Positions 20,171-30,302 of a stretch of DNA of 30,302 bases are shown here, in pieces. Each line of letters opens with the position of its first letter. Within the stretch, counting starts at the first letter, position 1. The notes under the pieces are model-generated. The model was not told the DNA's origin and did no database searches. It worked only from the letters and a program-made list of their open reading frames with translations. The stretch lies in contig JADNYJ010000391.1 of assembly GCA_015501075.1 (NCBI GenBank), positions 1 through 30,302 on the forward strand, in the 5' to 3' direction. The position numbers and the translations under genes were made by a program. Origin of the DNA: Gymnopilus junonius. Taxonomy: Eukaryota; Basidiomycota; Agaricomycetes; Agaricales; Galerinaceae.

Positions 20171-21068
20171 GCAAATGAATCCGAAGATCAATCTAAGCAA
20201 TTTACCTTCATGGGATGGGAAGAGCAAGACTCTCATCACTTATCTCAGTGAAAATGGCCGGTTTCGCTCGACTGGGAGAAAGAATGAAGAGAGATATGGC
20301 TGCGCTTGCCACTCACAATTGGAGCGGACCAGGTCGAGTCTGGTGGGATGCCCTGGCAGTTCCGGAACAACTCTATTTTAGCCAGCATTGGGACTACCTG
20401 TTGAATGCCATCCATCATCAGTTTCTCGATGAAAACGTGGTCCAAGAACGAATGCAGGAATTTGAGGAGATGAGATTCTGACAAAGACGCCACGAGATGG
20501 AGTCGCCTCTTGAATTCATCCAATGCAGAATCCGCCATCATCAGTTCCTTTTCTCGAATGATCCCGACGGTCCTTCTGCAGTATCTCGTATCCTTCGCAC
20601 CCAACCCACTGAATGGAGCACGATCTTGAATGAATATTCTTGTCCCTCTCTGCTGGAGCTGCAAAGCCTGACCTCTCGCATGAAAGTAACTCTGGAATCC
20701 CACTACCTCCTATCCGAGAACCTTCAGAACCCTGCCGCTCCCAAGTCGTTTCATCCCTTCAGAAAGCATGCTGCCAATGTGGCTGAGACCCTCGATGAGG
20801 AATCGTCCGACAATGCTGAAGTCTCAGAAAAAGAGATTCATGTCACCTCTTCTTCTAAGCCTCATGGGAAAGGAACTAAGGATCGCTCTTCGAAGTTCCC
20901 TGCTGGAGGAACTGTGGAGGATATACTTTTACAAGGAACGATAGCGTTGTCAGTGCTAAGCTGCCGAACGGCTCCTGCTACATCTGTACCAGCCCGAAAC
21001 ATTTCTTCCATGACTGCCCTCACTACGGAAAATGGGAAATGCTGCGATGTGCCAATCAGATTAAAGTA
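20171..21068 (+). pseudogene. Gag capsid and CCHC zinc knuckle of the Ty3 element
   Basis: Capsid-type Gag after an acidic linker: MNPKINLSNLPSWDGKS, then WSGPGRVWWDALAVPEQL, HWDYLLNAIHHQFLDENVV, and ESPLEFIQCRIRHHQFL. This is the usual Ty3 capsid pattern. One frameshift lies at about 20250, a TGA at 20479 (FRQRR expected), and another frameshift at about 20935. A zinc knuckle CYICTSPKHFFHDC (CX2CX4HX4C, 20976-21017) is in the frame of the downstream pol ORF, so Gag and Pol may have been one reading frame. It would bind and package element RNA. Confidence 0.85.
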
Positions 21069-23883
21069 GATTTGGATCCAGACGAGGAGGCCGAGATGAA
21101 CCAAGAGTACTTAGCCATGATTGTTGAATCTAGCTTCGTTTCTTCCACTTATATTGTTGAGAACATTGAGTCCCCTGTTAAGGAAGCATTCATCATAGAT
21201 GCTCATCAAACTGGAGCTCATGCCCTGCATGTGGCACATAAGGAAAGCCCTAATCGTAACCAATGTCGCAGGGTCCAGTTTGAAAAGAAAGGCAAAAACA
21301 AGGAGGTTGAAGAACCACCCTCAATTCCTAGAGCTATTTGCAGAAAACAGTACACTTCATGGGAAAGAATAACTGCTCCTTCGTCAAACCCATTTATCCC
21401 TGATGCGGAGTTCCCGAAGATGGATGATCCTTTGCTGAATATTGTCATAGTGAAGAAGGGCTGCACCTTGCCTGAAGGATTAGGGTCATTAGGATCCAGA
21501 GCCCTTCATATCAAAGCTCAAGTGCACTCCCTGACAAATATGCCAGTGCAAGCTCGTTTAGACTTGGGAGCCAACATTACCTTGATGTCCGAAGAATTTT
21601 ACAACTCCACTACAGGATTGCCTAAAATATGGGAAGGGTTGAGAATGAAACTGTACCATTTGACAGGTAATGCTAAAGTCCTTGGCTATGTCAGGACTCA
21701 GCTCTTTGCCTCAGCCTCAGATGGATCGATTATCAGTTTTGACCTGGAAGCTTATGTTGTGCGTGACATGAGGGTACCCCTACTCTTAGGAGAAGACTTT
21801 CAAACTACCTACGAAATTGGTCTGACTCATCACGCCTCTGGACATAGTGAGGTACATGTTGGAAAAGGTCCGAGCAGAATAATCGCGGCCTCTTCCGCAG
21901 CGAGCATTGACCTCGGATTTGAGATCCGTCAAGCCTTCCTCTCCCAGTCTTTCATATGCTCCAAAGCATATCGTCATGCCAAAAACAAAGTCGATGCCAA
22001 CAAAAATTTTTCCAACCTCCCCGTGTCAGTTGTGCATGATGCACTAATCCCCGCTGGCACAGTTTGTAATGTTAAAGTGAATGCAGCCTTCGGATCTCAG
22101 GACCTTTGGGTTGTCAACAAGGTGTTAATCGGTATGGACACTGCCGACATTCTAGCAGCCCCCATGACCTTTATCTCTTCATCCAATCCCTACTTGCCAA
22201 TAGCAAACCCAAGCTCTCAACCTTGGTATGTCCGCACAGGTGATGTTGTTGGCTATTTGTTGGACCCAAACTCCTTAGACAACCCGGAAGCGAAAGCCTT
22301 GCCTCGCTATGCAGCAGCCGCTGACGGGATTCGCACTGTCATAGCTGGGTCACTTCATGAACAGGATTTGATGATGGCCTCAACTGCTCCTTCGGGTAAT
22401 GCAGATCAATTGGAGGAAGATGACGCCTGGGGCCCCAAGACTACTGCGTTGCCGGATGAAGGCAGTATGGGTGATATTGCAAAACTTGTCAATCTAGGCC
22501 CAGACATTCCTCCTGAAATCTTACCCCATTTAGCGATGATTTTGCATAACAACGTTGATGCCTTTGGAGTAGACGGCAGGTTGGGAAAGGTTGCTGCACG
22601 AGTTGAAGTTCCTCTACAACCAGGGATGCAGCCGATCTCAGTGCCTATGTATGGCGCTTCTCCTGTGAAAAGGGAGATCATTGACAAGCAGGTCAATGCC
22701 TGGTTCGAAGCAGGTGTCATTGAACCATCAGTTAGCCCCTGGGGTTTCCCTGTCATGGTGGTTTATCACAATGGCAAGCCCCGTCTCATCGTGGACTACC
22801 GCAAGCTTAATGCTAAGACGATTCCGGATGAATTTCCTATTCCAAGGCAGTCTGAGATTATTCAAGCACTGTCAGGCTCTCAAGTCCTATCTTCTTTTGA
22901 TGCCTTAGCTGGATTCATGCAGTTAGAATTGTCTGAAGCCGACAAGGAGAAAACGGCTTTCTGTTGTCATCTAGGACTTTGGCAGTTCAAGAGAATGCCC
23001 TTTGGGCTTCACAACAGTCCCTCCATTTTTCAGCATATCATGCAGGGTGTGCTAGCCCCTTATCTTTGGCTCTTTGTACTGGTCTACATCGATGACATAG
23101 TCATCTTTTCCAAGAATTGGGAGGATCACCTCATCCACTTAGATACAGTCTTGAAAGCGATTTCGGCAGCGGGTGTCACTCTCTCCCCTTCCAAGTGCTT
23201 TGTCGGCTATTCCTTCATCCTGTTACTGGGTCAAAAGATCTCTTGCCTAGGGCTCTCAACCCACTTGGAAAAGGTCGCTGCCATTTTGGACCTTGACAGA
23301 CCCTACAACGCTATGGAACTTCAGAAATTTTTAGGGATGGTGGTTTACTTCTCTCAATACATACCCTTTTACTCTTTCATCGCAGCACCCCTTTTCTTGC
23401 TTCTTTGCAAAGGAGTCCGCTGGACATGGAACTCGGAACACAAAATCGCATGGCAGCAGGCAAAAGATGCCCTCGCCGCTGCCCCCATCTTAGGTCATCC
23501 TATTCAAGGCACTCCTTATTGCCTGTATACTGATGCATCAGATGTGGCACTCAGCATGAGTCTCCAGCAAGTTCAGCCCATCAAAATCAGTGATTTGCAG
23601 GGAACCACGGTTTATGAGTGCCTTCATAAAGCCTGGGTTGCTGGGGGGCCAGTGCCTTCATTAGTGTCACCTTTAATCAAGGACATTATGGAATGACCAA
23701 CAGTGGATGTCTGGGCGGCCTCTTTTGAGGACACAGTAGTTCACGTTGAACAAGTCATCGCTTATTGGAGTTGCACTCTGTGATCGGCCGAGCGGAATTA
23801 CAGTGCGATGGAGCATGAGGCCCTCGCTGCTAAGGAAGCACTGGTGAAATTTCAACCTTTTATCGAAGGAGAAAGATCATTCT
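21039..23883 (+). pseudogene. Pol, first part: aspartic protease, reverse transcriptase, RNase H
   Basis: Open for 885 codons (21039-23696), then continuing in frame past TGA at 23694 and 23781 into RNase H. Protease: ARLDLGANITLMS (about 21552-21590), with Leu in place of the usual Ser/Thr of D-S/T-G, and VPLLLGEDF downstream. RT: VNAWFEAGVIEPSVSPWGFP, RLIVDYRKLNAKT, SSFDALAGFMQLEL, TAFCCHLGLWQFKRMPFGL, VLVYIDDIVIFSK (YIDD, about 23084-23095). RNase H: YCLYTDASDVALS, then SAERNYSAMEHEALA and, after a frameshift near 23875, LITDHAALQW. The frame is otherwise well kept, so decay is fairly recent. Confidence 0.93.
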
Positions 23884-25370
23884 CATTACCGACCATGCTG
23901 CTTTGCAATGGGCACAAGTCTACGAAAATGCGAACAGGCATCTGGCGGCATGGGGGGTGGTGTTTGCGGCTTATCCTGGCCTTCGTATAGTTCATAGACC
24001 AGGATGGATACACTCCAATGTGGACCCGCTATCGCACCTACCTAGGATACCATTGCACAACTCTCCTGTTCGAGACAATTCCACGAACATCACACAAGAT
24101 GACTCTAAAAGAGAATTAGCCCAAAAAGCAGAATACCGCATGTATAACGCTCCAGCCCCTAAAGCCGCCTTTACCATCTGGTGGTGGGAAGATGTGGTAG
24201 ACAAGCACGCTTATCCCATTCACACTAGGAAGCAATGCTTGGAAGATGAAGACAAAGCCAAGGTAGTCGAAATGTTTGAGGAGGGAGAATGGGAATTTTC
24301 CCAGGAGCAAGATCTACCTTTTCCTCATGGCGATCATTGGACCTATCCATCAGGCGTTAAACCTCCCCCTGATAACGTAGATGATGATTGGGATTCTAGA
24401 TCACATTTACTGGTGTCTGTTAATCTGGATCTGATTAAAGAATTTGTTAAGGGCTACCAAGAAGACCCTTACTTCAAGAATCGATATCTGGATGAAGTCC
24501 CCAATCCCAATGTCATGATCACACCATCTCACTTCCACAAGGGATCAAATGGTCTCCTTTATTTCATGGACATGGACTGGAAGGCACGGCTTTGCATACC
24601 TAAGAGCCTCGTCAATTACGTGCTATGATGGATTCATGACTCCCCATTTGAAGGTGCTCACTCTGGCTACAGACGGTTTTCCATGCAATTACAAGAAATG
24701 TTTTACTGGAATACACTCCTAAAGGATGCGTCTGCATACTGTTCTTCTTGCGATGTATGCCAAAAGATCAAGATGGACCATAGGAAGAAAGTCAGACCTC
24801 TTCGACCTGCTCACATTCCGCATAGACCATTTGCCACCATCTCTCTCGATCTTATTACCGGTTTGCCACCCTCTGGAGAACTAAAATACATGGCGGTCCT
24901 GGTGATAGTCGACAAATTGACTAAGTTCACGATAATTCTGCCTACTCATGATACTCTCAGTCAAATTGAATTCGCAAAGCTCTTTGTTGAAAGAGTCGTC
25001 AATATCTTCGGTCTTCCAGAACATATTATAATGGATCATGATAAAAGATGGTCAACGGACTTCTGGAAAGCGGTAGTAGCACATTATGGCAGTGTTATGG
25101 CTCTATCCTCCTCTCACCACCCACAGACGGATGGTCAGACTGAAGTTCTCAATGCTACTATAGAACAGATGCTGAGAGCTTATGTCGCCAGTAACCATTC
25201 CTCTTGGTCAGAATGGTTAAGTGTCCTCGCTTTCGCCTACAACTCTTCGTTCATTCTTCGACCTCATATTCCCCCAGCTTCTTGCTCCTCGGATACCACC
25301 CTGCTATATCAACTGCGCCGTTAGTAAAAGAGACTGACCCTGTCTCGCCCCTTTCTCTCTAGTCAGAAAG
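23884..25370 (+). pseudogene. Pol, second part: end of RNase H and integrase
   Basis: The end of RNase H is seen in LRIVHRPGWIHSNVDPLSHLP. After a linker comes the integrase zinc domain (HDSPFEGAH ... CDVCQKIK). The catalytic core is intact in its three acids: ATISLDLITGLPPS (Asp), EHIIMDHDKRWSTDFW (Asp) and HHPQTDGQTEVLNATIEQML (Glu). The Asp-2 motif lacks the common SDRG form. An in-frame TGA at 24626 (Arg expected) and a frameshift near 25252 (Y-N-S-S, then HSSTSYSPSFLLLGYHP) break it. It would integrate the cDNA. Confidence 0.9.
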
Positions 25371-25937
25371 CTGAAGATTTTGTCACCGCCTTGAATGAAA
25401 TTCATAATTTCTGCTCATGACGCTCTCGTACTGGCTCAGGAAAAACAGGCCCAAGTGTATAAAAAGGGCGGCAACTTCCTGATGATATCAGGGTTGGCGA
25501 CCTAGTACTGGTCAATCCTCACACCTTGAAACTTGTAGATGTCAAAGGAACTGGTAAAAAACTTATTCAATGAACCATCGGCCCCCTTTGAGGTCTTGGA
25601 GAAAATCAACCCAATGGTCTACCATTTGAGGTTGCCAGACACTTACCCTATGCACCCAGTATTCAACATTCAACACCTGAGAAAGTATCACCCCTCTCCT
25701 GCCGAGTTAGGGGACCAAACCATACTCCCGTCCACTAGAGATTTCATTGCTACCCCTGAATATGAAGTAGAAGCCATATTAGGCCATAAGCTCACCTCAA
25801 GGAAGAAGGGCAATCGTCGAATGTACTTGGTTAGATGGGCAGGATATGGCCCTGCCGACGATTCTTGGGTTTCCGAATATGACCTGCGCAATGCTCCCGA
25901 ACTAAAATGTGAATACCTAGAGTCACTAGTGAAGTAG
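25371..25937 (+). pseudogene. Pol C-terminus: SH3-like region and chromodomain
   Basis: RVGDLVLVNPHTLKLVD precedes FEVLEKINPMVYHLRLPDTY and HPVFNIQHLRKYHPSP, the usual integrase tail. A chromodomain ends the protein (YEVEAILGHKL, YLVRWAGYGPADDSWVSEYDL, about 25755-25900), with Tyr/Trp positions of the methyl-lysine cage present. Chromodomains steer chromoviruses into heterochromatin. A few stops and frameshifts precede 25539. Confidence 0.9.
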
Positions 25938-26460
25938 GGTACTCTTTTTCCCTTCTCCCCTGAGACCAATTATCTTCGTACTTTTCCTGATTTTCTTCGT
26001 TATTCCTTACTTGACTTATCCGAGCAGTAGAACTGTTCAACCCATAATTCTCCTTATATAAAAGATGTGTTTCCATATTCTCGCTACTCTAATTCTTCAG
26101 TAGTTTATCCCTTTTATTTGTCTATGTTTGTTTAGCCCTTTCGACCTAAGTTTGGTTGGACTGTTTTCCTTTTTTCTTTCACATTATCCTCTCTCTCCGT
26201 TATCCTGCTCCTGACCCAAGTCACGCATCATCAGCACTGGGCTCTAGTTGGGTCCGTAAAAGACTTACTGGACACAAGTCGTGCTTTCGGAAGCTGCACT
26301 GATCCGATCGGTCTTGAGGGTGATAGTCATCAGAGCTCTCAAGAGTCGCGCTTGTAGCAGCACCTGGCTTCCAAAGTTTCAGAGTCATGCTTTTAGCTGC
26401 ACCTAGCTCTGACTTCCCTTCTTTTTCTCTCTCCTCTCCTTTCTCTCTTTCTTCTCAGTC
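25938..26460 (+). promoter_or_regulatory. Spacer between pol and ORF3 with leader-like hairpin motifs and CT-rich tract
   Basis: 523 bp without a kept frame. Between 26219 and 26411 are four motifs resembling the leader hairpin core, best seen as GTGCTTTCGGAAGCTGCAC (26281-26299) with internal stem GCTT-TCGG-AAGC; others are at 26343-26364 and 26385-26403. A strong CT-rich tract (26412-26456) ends CTTCTCAG two bases before the ORF3 ATG at 26461. It looks like a fungal promoter pyrimidine tract or a 3' splice site. Confidence 0.55.
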
Positions 26461-29450
26461 ATGTCATCGTCCCGCACTCAGTATAGTACCCCCGTCTTTC
26501 ACGACGGAACGTCTCACAAGCTTCGCTGGCTATCTCTGTCGCCCAATGATCCTCGATGCCATATGCTTTTTTCCTCCCCCCATTTCGCGTGGTCTCAACA
26601 AGAGCTGTTCGATTAGAAGACTGCCTTTGGGAACTTTGGTCCCCAAATTCCATGCGGCCTGCTTTTTATCCGGGGACAAAGGACTCCGATATTGACATTT
26701 TTGCGGACATCCCCACCCACCTTCATCGTTGTGATGGTCATCTTGGCCGTTTCGACCCCACTGTTTCACCTCAACACTTTGACCCTGCCCGCCCTTGGTT
26801 AGGTTTCATTCATTGACAGAGTAGCAACTCTTCCCCAGAATTTGCTTCCCTGACGGACCACTGGCAGCCATTGACCTTCCCCAATCGTGGATTCTTCAAG
26901 TCCGCATACATAAAGGAGTTGATGAAAAGGGCGCAGGAAATCGAGCAACGCATCCACTCATGGAAGACTGCTACGTTCCTTCATAGGGAATTGTGGGAGA
27001 ACAGGCCGGGTTGCCCCTCAGAAGATCTGAAAACCCTTGACACTGTCATGATATTCAACGAGGGAGTTGATTTTGCTTGTGCACGTTCAGCATGACATCA
27101 AGCTTATGTCTGCCTGGTGCCAGATGGCTCAGGCCTTTCACGATGACATCAAGCCTCGAGCGCCCCCCCAGCAGAGGTATTACCAGCAGAAGAAATCCTC
27201 ATAGGCATTTGGTTGAATGGCTGTATGGAGACTGAGGGATTATGGCTTCTGAAGCACAAGGTTCCGTGCTTCATTATCCATATGGTTGATGTCGTCACGG
27301 ATCCAAGATGCGCACTTAAGTACAGTGCAATCTTCCCCAACTTCGTCCTGGAGACCTCGGTCATTCGCCTCACTTCCGACAAGAACCCCATCGACCTAGT
27401 CATTGCCCAACATGGTCAGTGCTTGCGGGATGTCACCAAGGACTATGCCATCCAACCTCTCTGGCAAGTTAATCCCCTGATGCGTAAGGATCGCATGCAT
27501 TTGTCTCCAGAAGGACAAGGTTTCAAGGATGGCATATACTCAGACCCGTGGTTTTCGATGCATACGGATCCCCCGCATCCAGCTCCACAGGATGAGGGTG
27601 AAGCGCTTGCACCTCCTGCAGTCCTGGGATTGAAGCCGAACAACAAATGGTCCACGTGGAAGGAGACTATGGATGACGATGGGGAAATGTGCATGATGAG
27701 AGTAGGGGGCACAACAAGAAGGACTTGTCAGGCAGGTTTATTTTGACCGCAAAACTACAGGTGTCTTTACTTCAAGAACCCCTCGCTCCCCGGCCAACTA
27801 TAAAGCTGATATCACTGTGTTTGGTCAGCCCACTCCTGACATCCCCTTCCTGGAAGAGGAGAGCGGACGAGGTCTTCAGCCTCGGAGGAAGTCTCTTTGG
27901 GTGTACACGACCTTGGAGCCGACCCCTGGGACAGAAGGGCACATTTATACACCCCCGACCCCGAATCAGCCCTCCACATCCAGGCTCGCACCTCTTCCTG
28001 ATCTTGACTCGGACGGAGTGGTAGATACTAGGAGTCACTCCAGCAACTCTCCCCCCCTGGACGTGGATGTGATCCAGACATCCATGCTCGTTCCCCATCA
28101 CCCTGCTCAACAGCCATCGGTCCTTTCCCCACCACGTCCTCATTCGCCCTCTCCTCCCATCATTCTCCCTCTTCTGGTCACGGTCCTGCTCCCTTAGTCT
28201 CCGGGCGTCAACCTCGCACAGTGCAGCAAGTGAGTGGCGTGCTCAGGTTTATCATCAACATTCCCGTTCCAGGAGTCCAGGGCCACAACCTTGTCCCTTC
28301 ATCCCATCTCAGGAGCATGATCATTGGTCTCCTCCTCGCCCTGCTCTACCACCTCCTCGCCACCCATCTCCCTTGTCTTCATCTTCTCAGCATGCACCCC
28401 CGATCGGAGGTAACAGTGCTTCCGGGAGTGGGCTCCCATGCACATCCCTCTCATTCCCGGGCAGGACCACTCCTACTTCCTTGTCAGATCAGTTCAGTCC
28501 CCCTCAGTGCTTCTGGGTCTGCCCCAGTTCCTTTCTTGCTGCCCCTCGACAGCAGCTCCCATCCTTCCATCTCGTCCACTTCGAAGCCCCATGCTCCATC
28601 GCAGGCGCCTCTGGTCACTCGTTTAGCATCGCCACCACACAGTCATAGTGCAGTGGACAAAGGCAAGGGTGTTGCATGGACAATGATGGCTCTGCCTCTG
28701 TGGCTCCTATTTCACAACAGGTCGACTTCAAGCCCCAGGAGGATGACCGTATGGACACTTCGGAGGATCCCATAATGCATGTTGCAAATCGTCCATTGGG
28801 AGATCACCATGCTAGATGCCATGTTTCCCGCCATGACAGCACTGACCTTCCCCATCCTAAGGTCTATCGCCGCGAGGAGCAACACGCATTTAAGCATTTG
28901 GAGTCTTGCTACATTTTTTGTTTGGGATGACATTGTGTGCTGGATTAACGGCATCTTGGCGGTCATCAAAGTCAACCTTGTCTGCATCATCCGCACTAAC
29001 GAGGCCAGATTCCAAGTCTTCTGGCTCCGCTTTGAGACTATGGAGGATGCAGCTGCCTTCCGAGGCATCGCAGGCAGGTCACACTGCTGATGCACATGCC
29101 ATCAGCTGTGACTTTGTCATGCCGAACAGTACAGCAGTATCTGTGGCAGGTCGCAGGATGCTTGGTCTCCCATTTCAGGCCTGGAGCTGGCTCAGTCACC
29201 TGCCACCCCATTCTTGTCAAGGCTGGAAACCTTGCCTTCTTCCTCCAGCTTGGCAGATAGGTTGTCCTCAGCTCCCTCCACTTCATCACATGCTGGCCCT
29301 TCTGCCTTGCTGGACAGGCTGTCCTCTACTCCCTCTACCTCCAGGCAACCTGGCTTGGGTCCAATTCATGTCCAAGTGGAGGAAGACACCGGGGCAACTA
29401 CAGGCTGCCAAAGACGGATGCCAATCAGAGCCTTGCAGATGGGGGGGCAC
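26461..29450 (+). pseudogene. ORF3: extra coding region downstream of the chromodomain, decayed, unknown function
   Basis: Starts at ATG 26461 (MSSSRTQYSTPVFHDGTSHK). A frameshift before the TAG at 26614 moves it into the frame that stays readable to 27746, broken only by TGA at 26814, 27093 and 27144. Good stretches: WSPNSMRPAFYPGTKDSD, NRGFFKSAYIKELMKRAQEI, IWLNGCMETEGLWLLKHKVP, DKNPIDLVIAQHGQCL. After a frameshift at about 27715 comes RQVYFDRKTTGVFTSRTPRS and DITVFGQPTPDIPFLEEESG (to 28197), then a Pro/Ser/His-rich region to about 28700, a short block (ARFQVFWLRFETMEDAAAF), and SLADRLSSAPSTS / ALLDRLSSTPSTS repeats up to the 3' LTR. I recognise no named domain. Codon-level order over 3 kb argues for a real former gene of about 950 aa, carried by the element. 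Confidence 0.65.
29438..29450 (+). promoter_or_regulatory. Candidate polypurine tract
   Basis: G7 within AGATGGGGGGGCAC abuts the 3' LTR, the position of the plus-strand primer. Three non-purine-rich bases (CAC) intervene. Confidence 0.55.
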
Positions 29451-29826
29451 TGTGACGATGGGATATATCATCTGCAAGGCCTTCTTGCAATCCCCTTTTT
29501 TGTTATCTTATCTCACCATGATGCCGTAGATACCATTGTTTACTTTTATTTATTTCACTTCTACTACAATGGTAACTACGGCTTTGTACTATTCATCATT
29601 GCCATTATATACTTCGTCCCGCGCCCTCCGCATCTGCATGAAGTGAGAGCTCATCTCTACCCTCCTCGGCTGAGCATCCATTAGCTGCTCCCCTACCGAG
29701 GGAGACACGGTCTCTCTGTCTAGAGTCACAAGACCCCGGGACGGATCCCATGTCAACGCCGCGTTGACTCTCTCTCTTGCCACCTCACCTCAGCACCTCG
29801 AAGTCCCTCATTCACCAAGCATCACA
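29451..29826 (+). repeat. 3' LTR of the Ty3 element
   Basis: 376 bp, TGTGACGATGGG...CATCACA, the partner of 15354-15726. The following GCAGT does not match CCTGC before the 5' LTR. Confidence 0.93.
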
Positions 29827-30245
29827 GCAGTGCTCAAAATCCCCAAAGCCAAAATCAGTCCTGTGAAACCCCATCCTTTGAGGGCACAAAATGGAAATAA
29901 GTGCCAGGAGTGACAGCACCCATGACCTGTCCACTGATTTGTGAAAGTAGCCAGAATAATTGTCAGTACAATCAAAGGAAGGACAAGCACCCACCAAGGA
30001 ATCACCATGTAAAGTATGAGAACTGTTGCTGGTATTTCTATTCTGTGCCCATAGGTATGAGAGATGATGATTGCTATTCTGGTTATGATGCTGACAGTAG
30101 TGCAGTATATAATGATGCAGATGATCCAGCCTTGAGTTCTGTTCTGAGAAGATGCTAATCGAGAGGCCCAAAATTGCAGCAGGCAAACTTGGATACATTC
30201 ACAATGACACATTGAGACCAGAGATATCCCTATCAGAATCACCAC
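29827..30245 (-). other. Hydrophobic minus-strand frame, possible membrane protein fragment
   Basis: An open minus-strand frame from ATG 30245 that ends inside the 3' LTR. It reads several hydrophobic stretches (IICIIIYCTTVSIITRIAIIIS, ATVLILYMVIPWWVLVLPLI, GFTGLILALGILS), compatible with three to four TM helices. I do not recognise a family. The LTR may truncate it, or the hydrophobicity may reflect T-rich antisense codons only. It is not the missing Ngaro RT N-terminus as far as I can see. Confidence 0.25.
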
Positions 30246-30302
30246 TGCAAAATTGATAGATGGAAAGGGTGCTGGAAATGATGATCATGAATCTGTAATG
30301 AA

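Larger units (their letters stand above)
15354..29826 (+). mobile_element. Giant Ty3/gypsy chromovirus (about 14.5 kb), decayed
   Basis: Two LTRs (15354-15726 and 29451-29826) flank, in order: PBS, hairpin-rich leader, Gag N-terminal region with an inserted hAT-like MITE, capsid, CCHC knuckle, protease, RT, RNase H, integrase, chromodomain, spacer, an extra coding region and a purine tract. RT before integrase puts it in Ty3; the C-terminal chromodomain makes it a chromovirus. Without the 1,062-bp MITE it is about 13.4 kb, against 5-8 kb for most fungal Ty3 elements. Most in-frame stops are TGA. No TSD is visible: 5' flank CCTGC, 3' flank GCAGT. Confidence 0.9.

Noticed and set aside
26412..26460. 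3' splice site making ORF3 a spliced extension of pol
   Set aside because: CTTCTCAG before ATG would allow it, but no convincing donor at the end of pol is visible; a promoter pyrimidine tract fits equally well.
29214..29684. 156-codon plus-strand frame entering the 3' LTR
   Set aside because: The part past 29451 is LTR sequence; only the upstream DRLSSxPSTS part belongs to ORF3.

Overview
The window looks like nuclear DNA of a filamentous basidiomycete (probably Agaricomycetes). The genes are intron-rich, with many short GT-AG introns of about 50-65 nt. The left third carries housekeeping genes of fungal type, and the right two thirds is nested transposable-element DNA of kinds common in mushroom-forming fungi: a Ty3 chromovirus, a Ngaro/DIRS tyrosine-recombinase retroelement, and hAT-like and TA-inserting MITEs.

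Positions 1-11,500, gene island. (1) A SMI1/KNR4 cell-wall/signalling regulator on the minus strand (23-2296). (2) PDX1, the E3-binding protein X of the mitochondrial pyruvate dehydrogenase complex, minus strand, six clean exons (2731-3976). (3) Divergently transcribed from it across a 300-bp promoter, SCAP, the sterol-sensing partner of SREBP (4277-8458). (4) RAD1 of the 9-1-1 checkpoint clamp (8756-10593). (5) Tail to tail with RAD1, a truncated PDX1-like lipoyl-domain fragment that keeps a parental exon length but has lost the lipoyl lysine (11004-11461). In SCAP and RAD1 the frame breaks repeatedly at G or C runs that are one or two bases too short, which looks more like assembly error than gene death.

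Positions 11,550-15,353. A 536-bp MITE with TA target duplication contains a tRNA-like Pol III promoter. It is followed by a decayed minus-strand Ngaro/DIRS element: RT, RNase H and tyrosine recombinase, then split direct repeats in the order expected for Ngaro (B1-A2-B2) and an internal A22 tract.

Positions 15,354-29,826. A very large (14.5 kb) Ty3/gypsy chromovirus with 373/376-bp LTRs. Its order is: a leader with an array of about ten covarying hairpins; a long Gag N-terminal region interrupted by a 1,062-bp hAT-like MITE with a perfect 8-bp TSD; capsid and CCHC knuckle; protease, RT, RNase H, integrase and chromodomain; a spacer with hairpin-like motifs resembling the leader; and an extra 3-kb coding region (ORF3) before the 3' LTR. 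Most in-frame stops are TGA, and the clear LTR-LTR substitutions fall at CpG, so methyl-CpG deamination explains most of the decay. The flanks show no TSD: the left flank is Ngaro RT and the right flank is unrelated sequence with a hydrophobic minus-strand reading frame.

The most novel signals are the covarying hairpin array and the extra ORF3 of the giant chromovirus.
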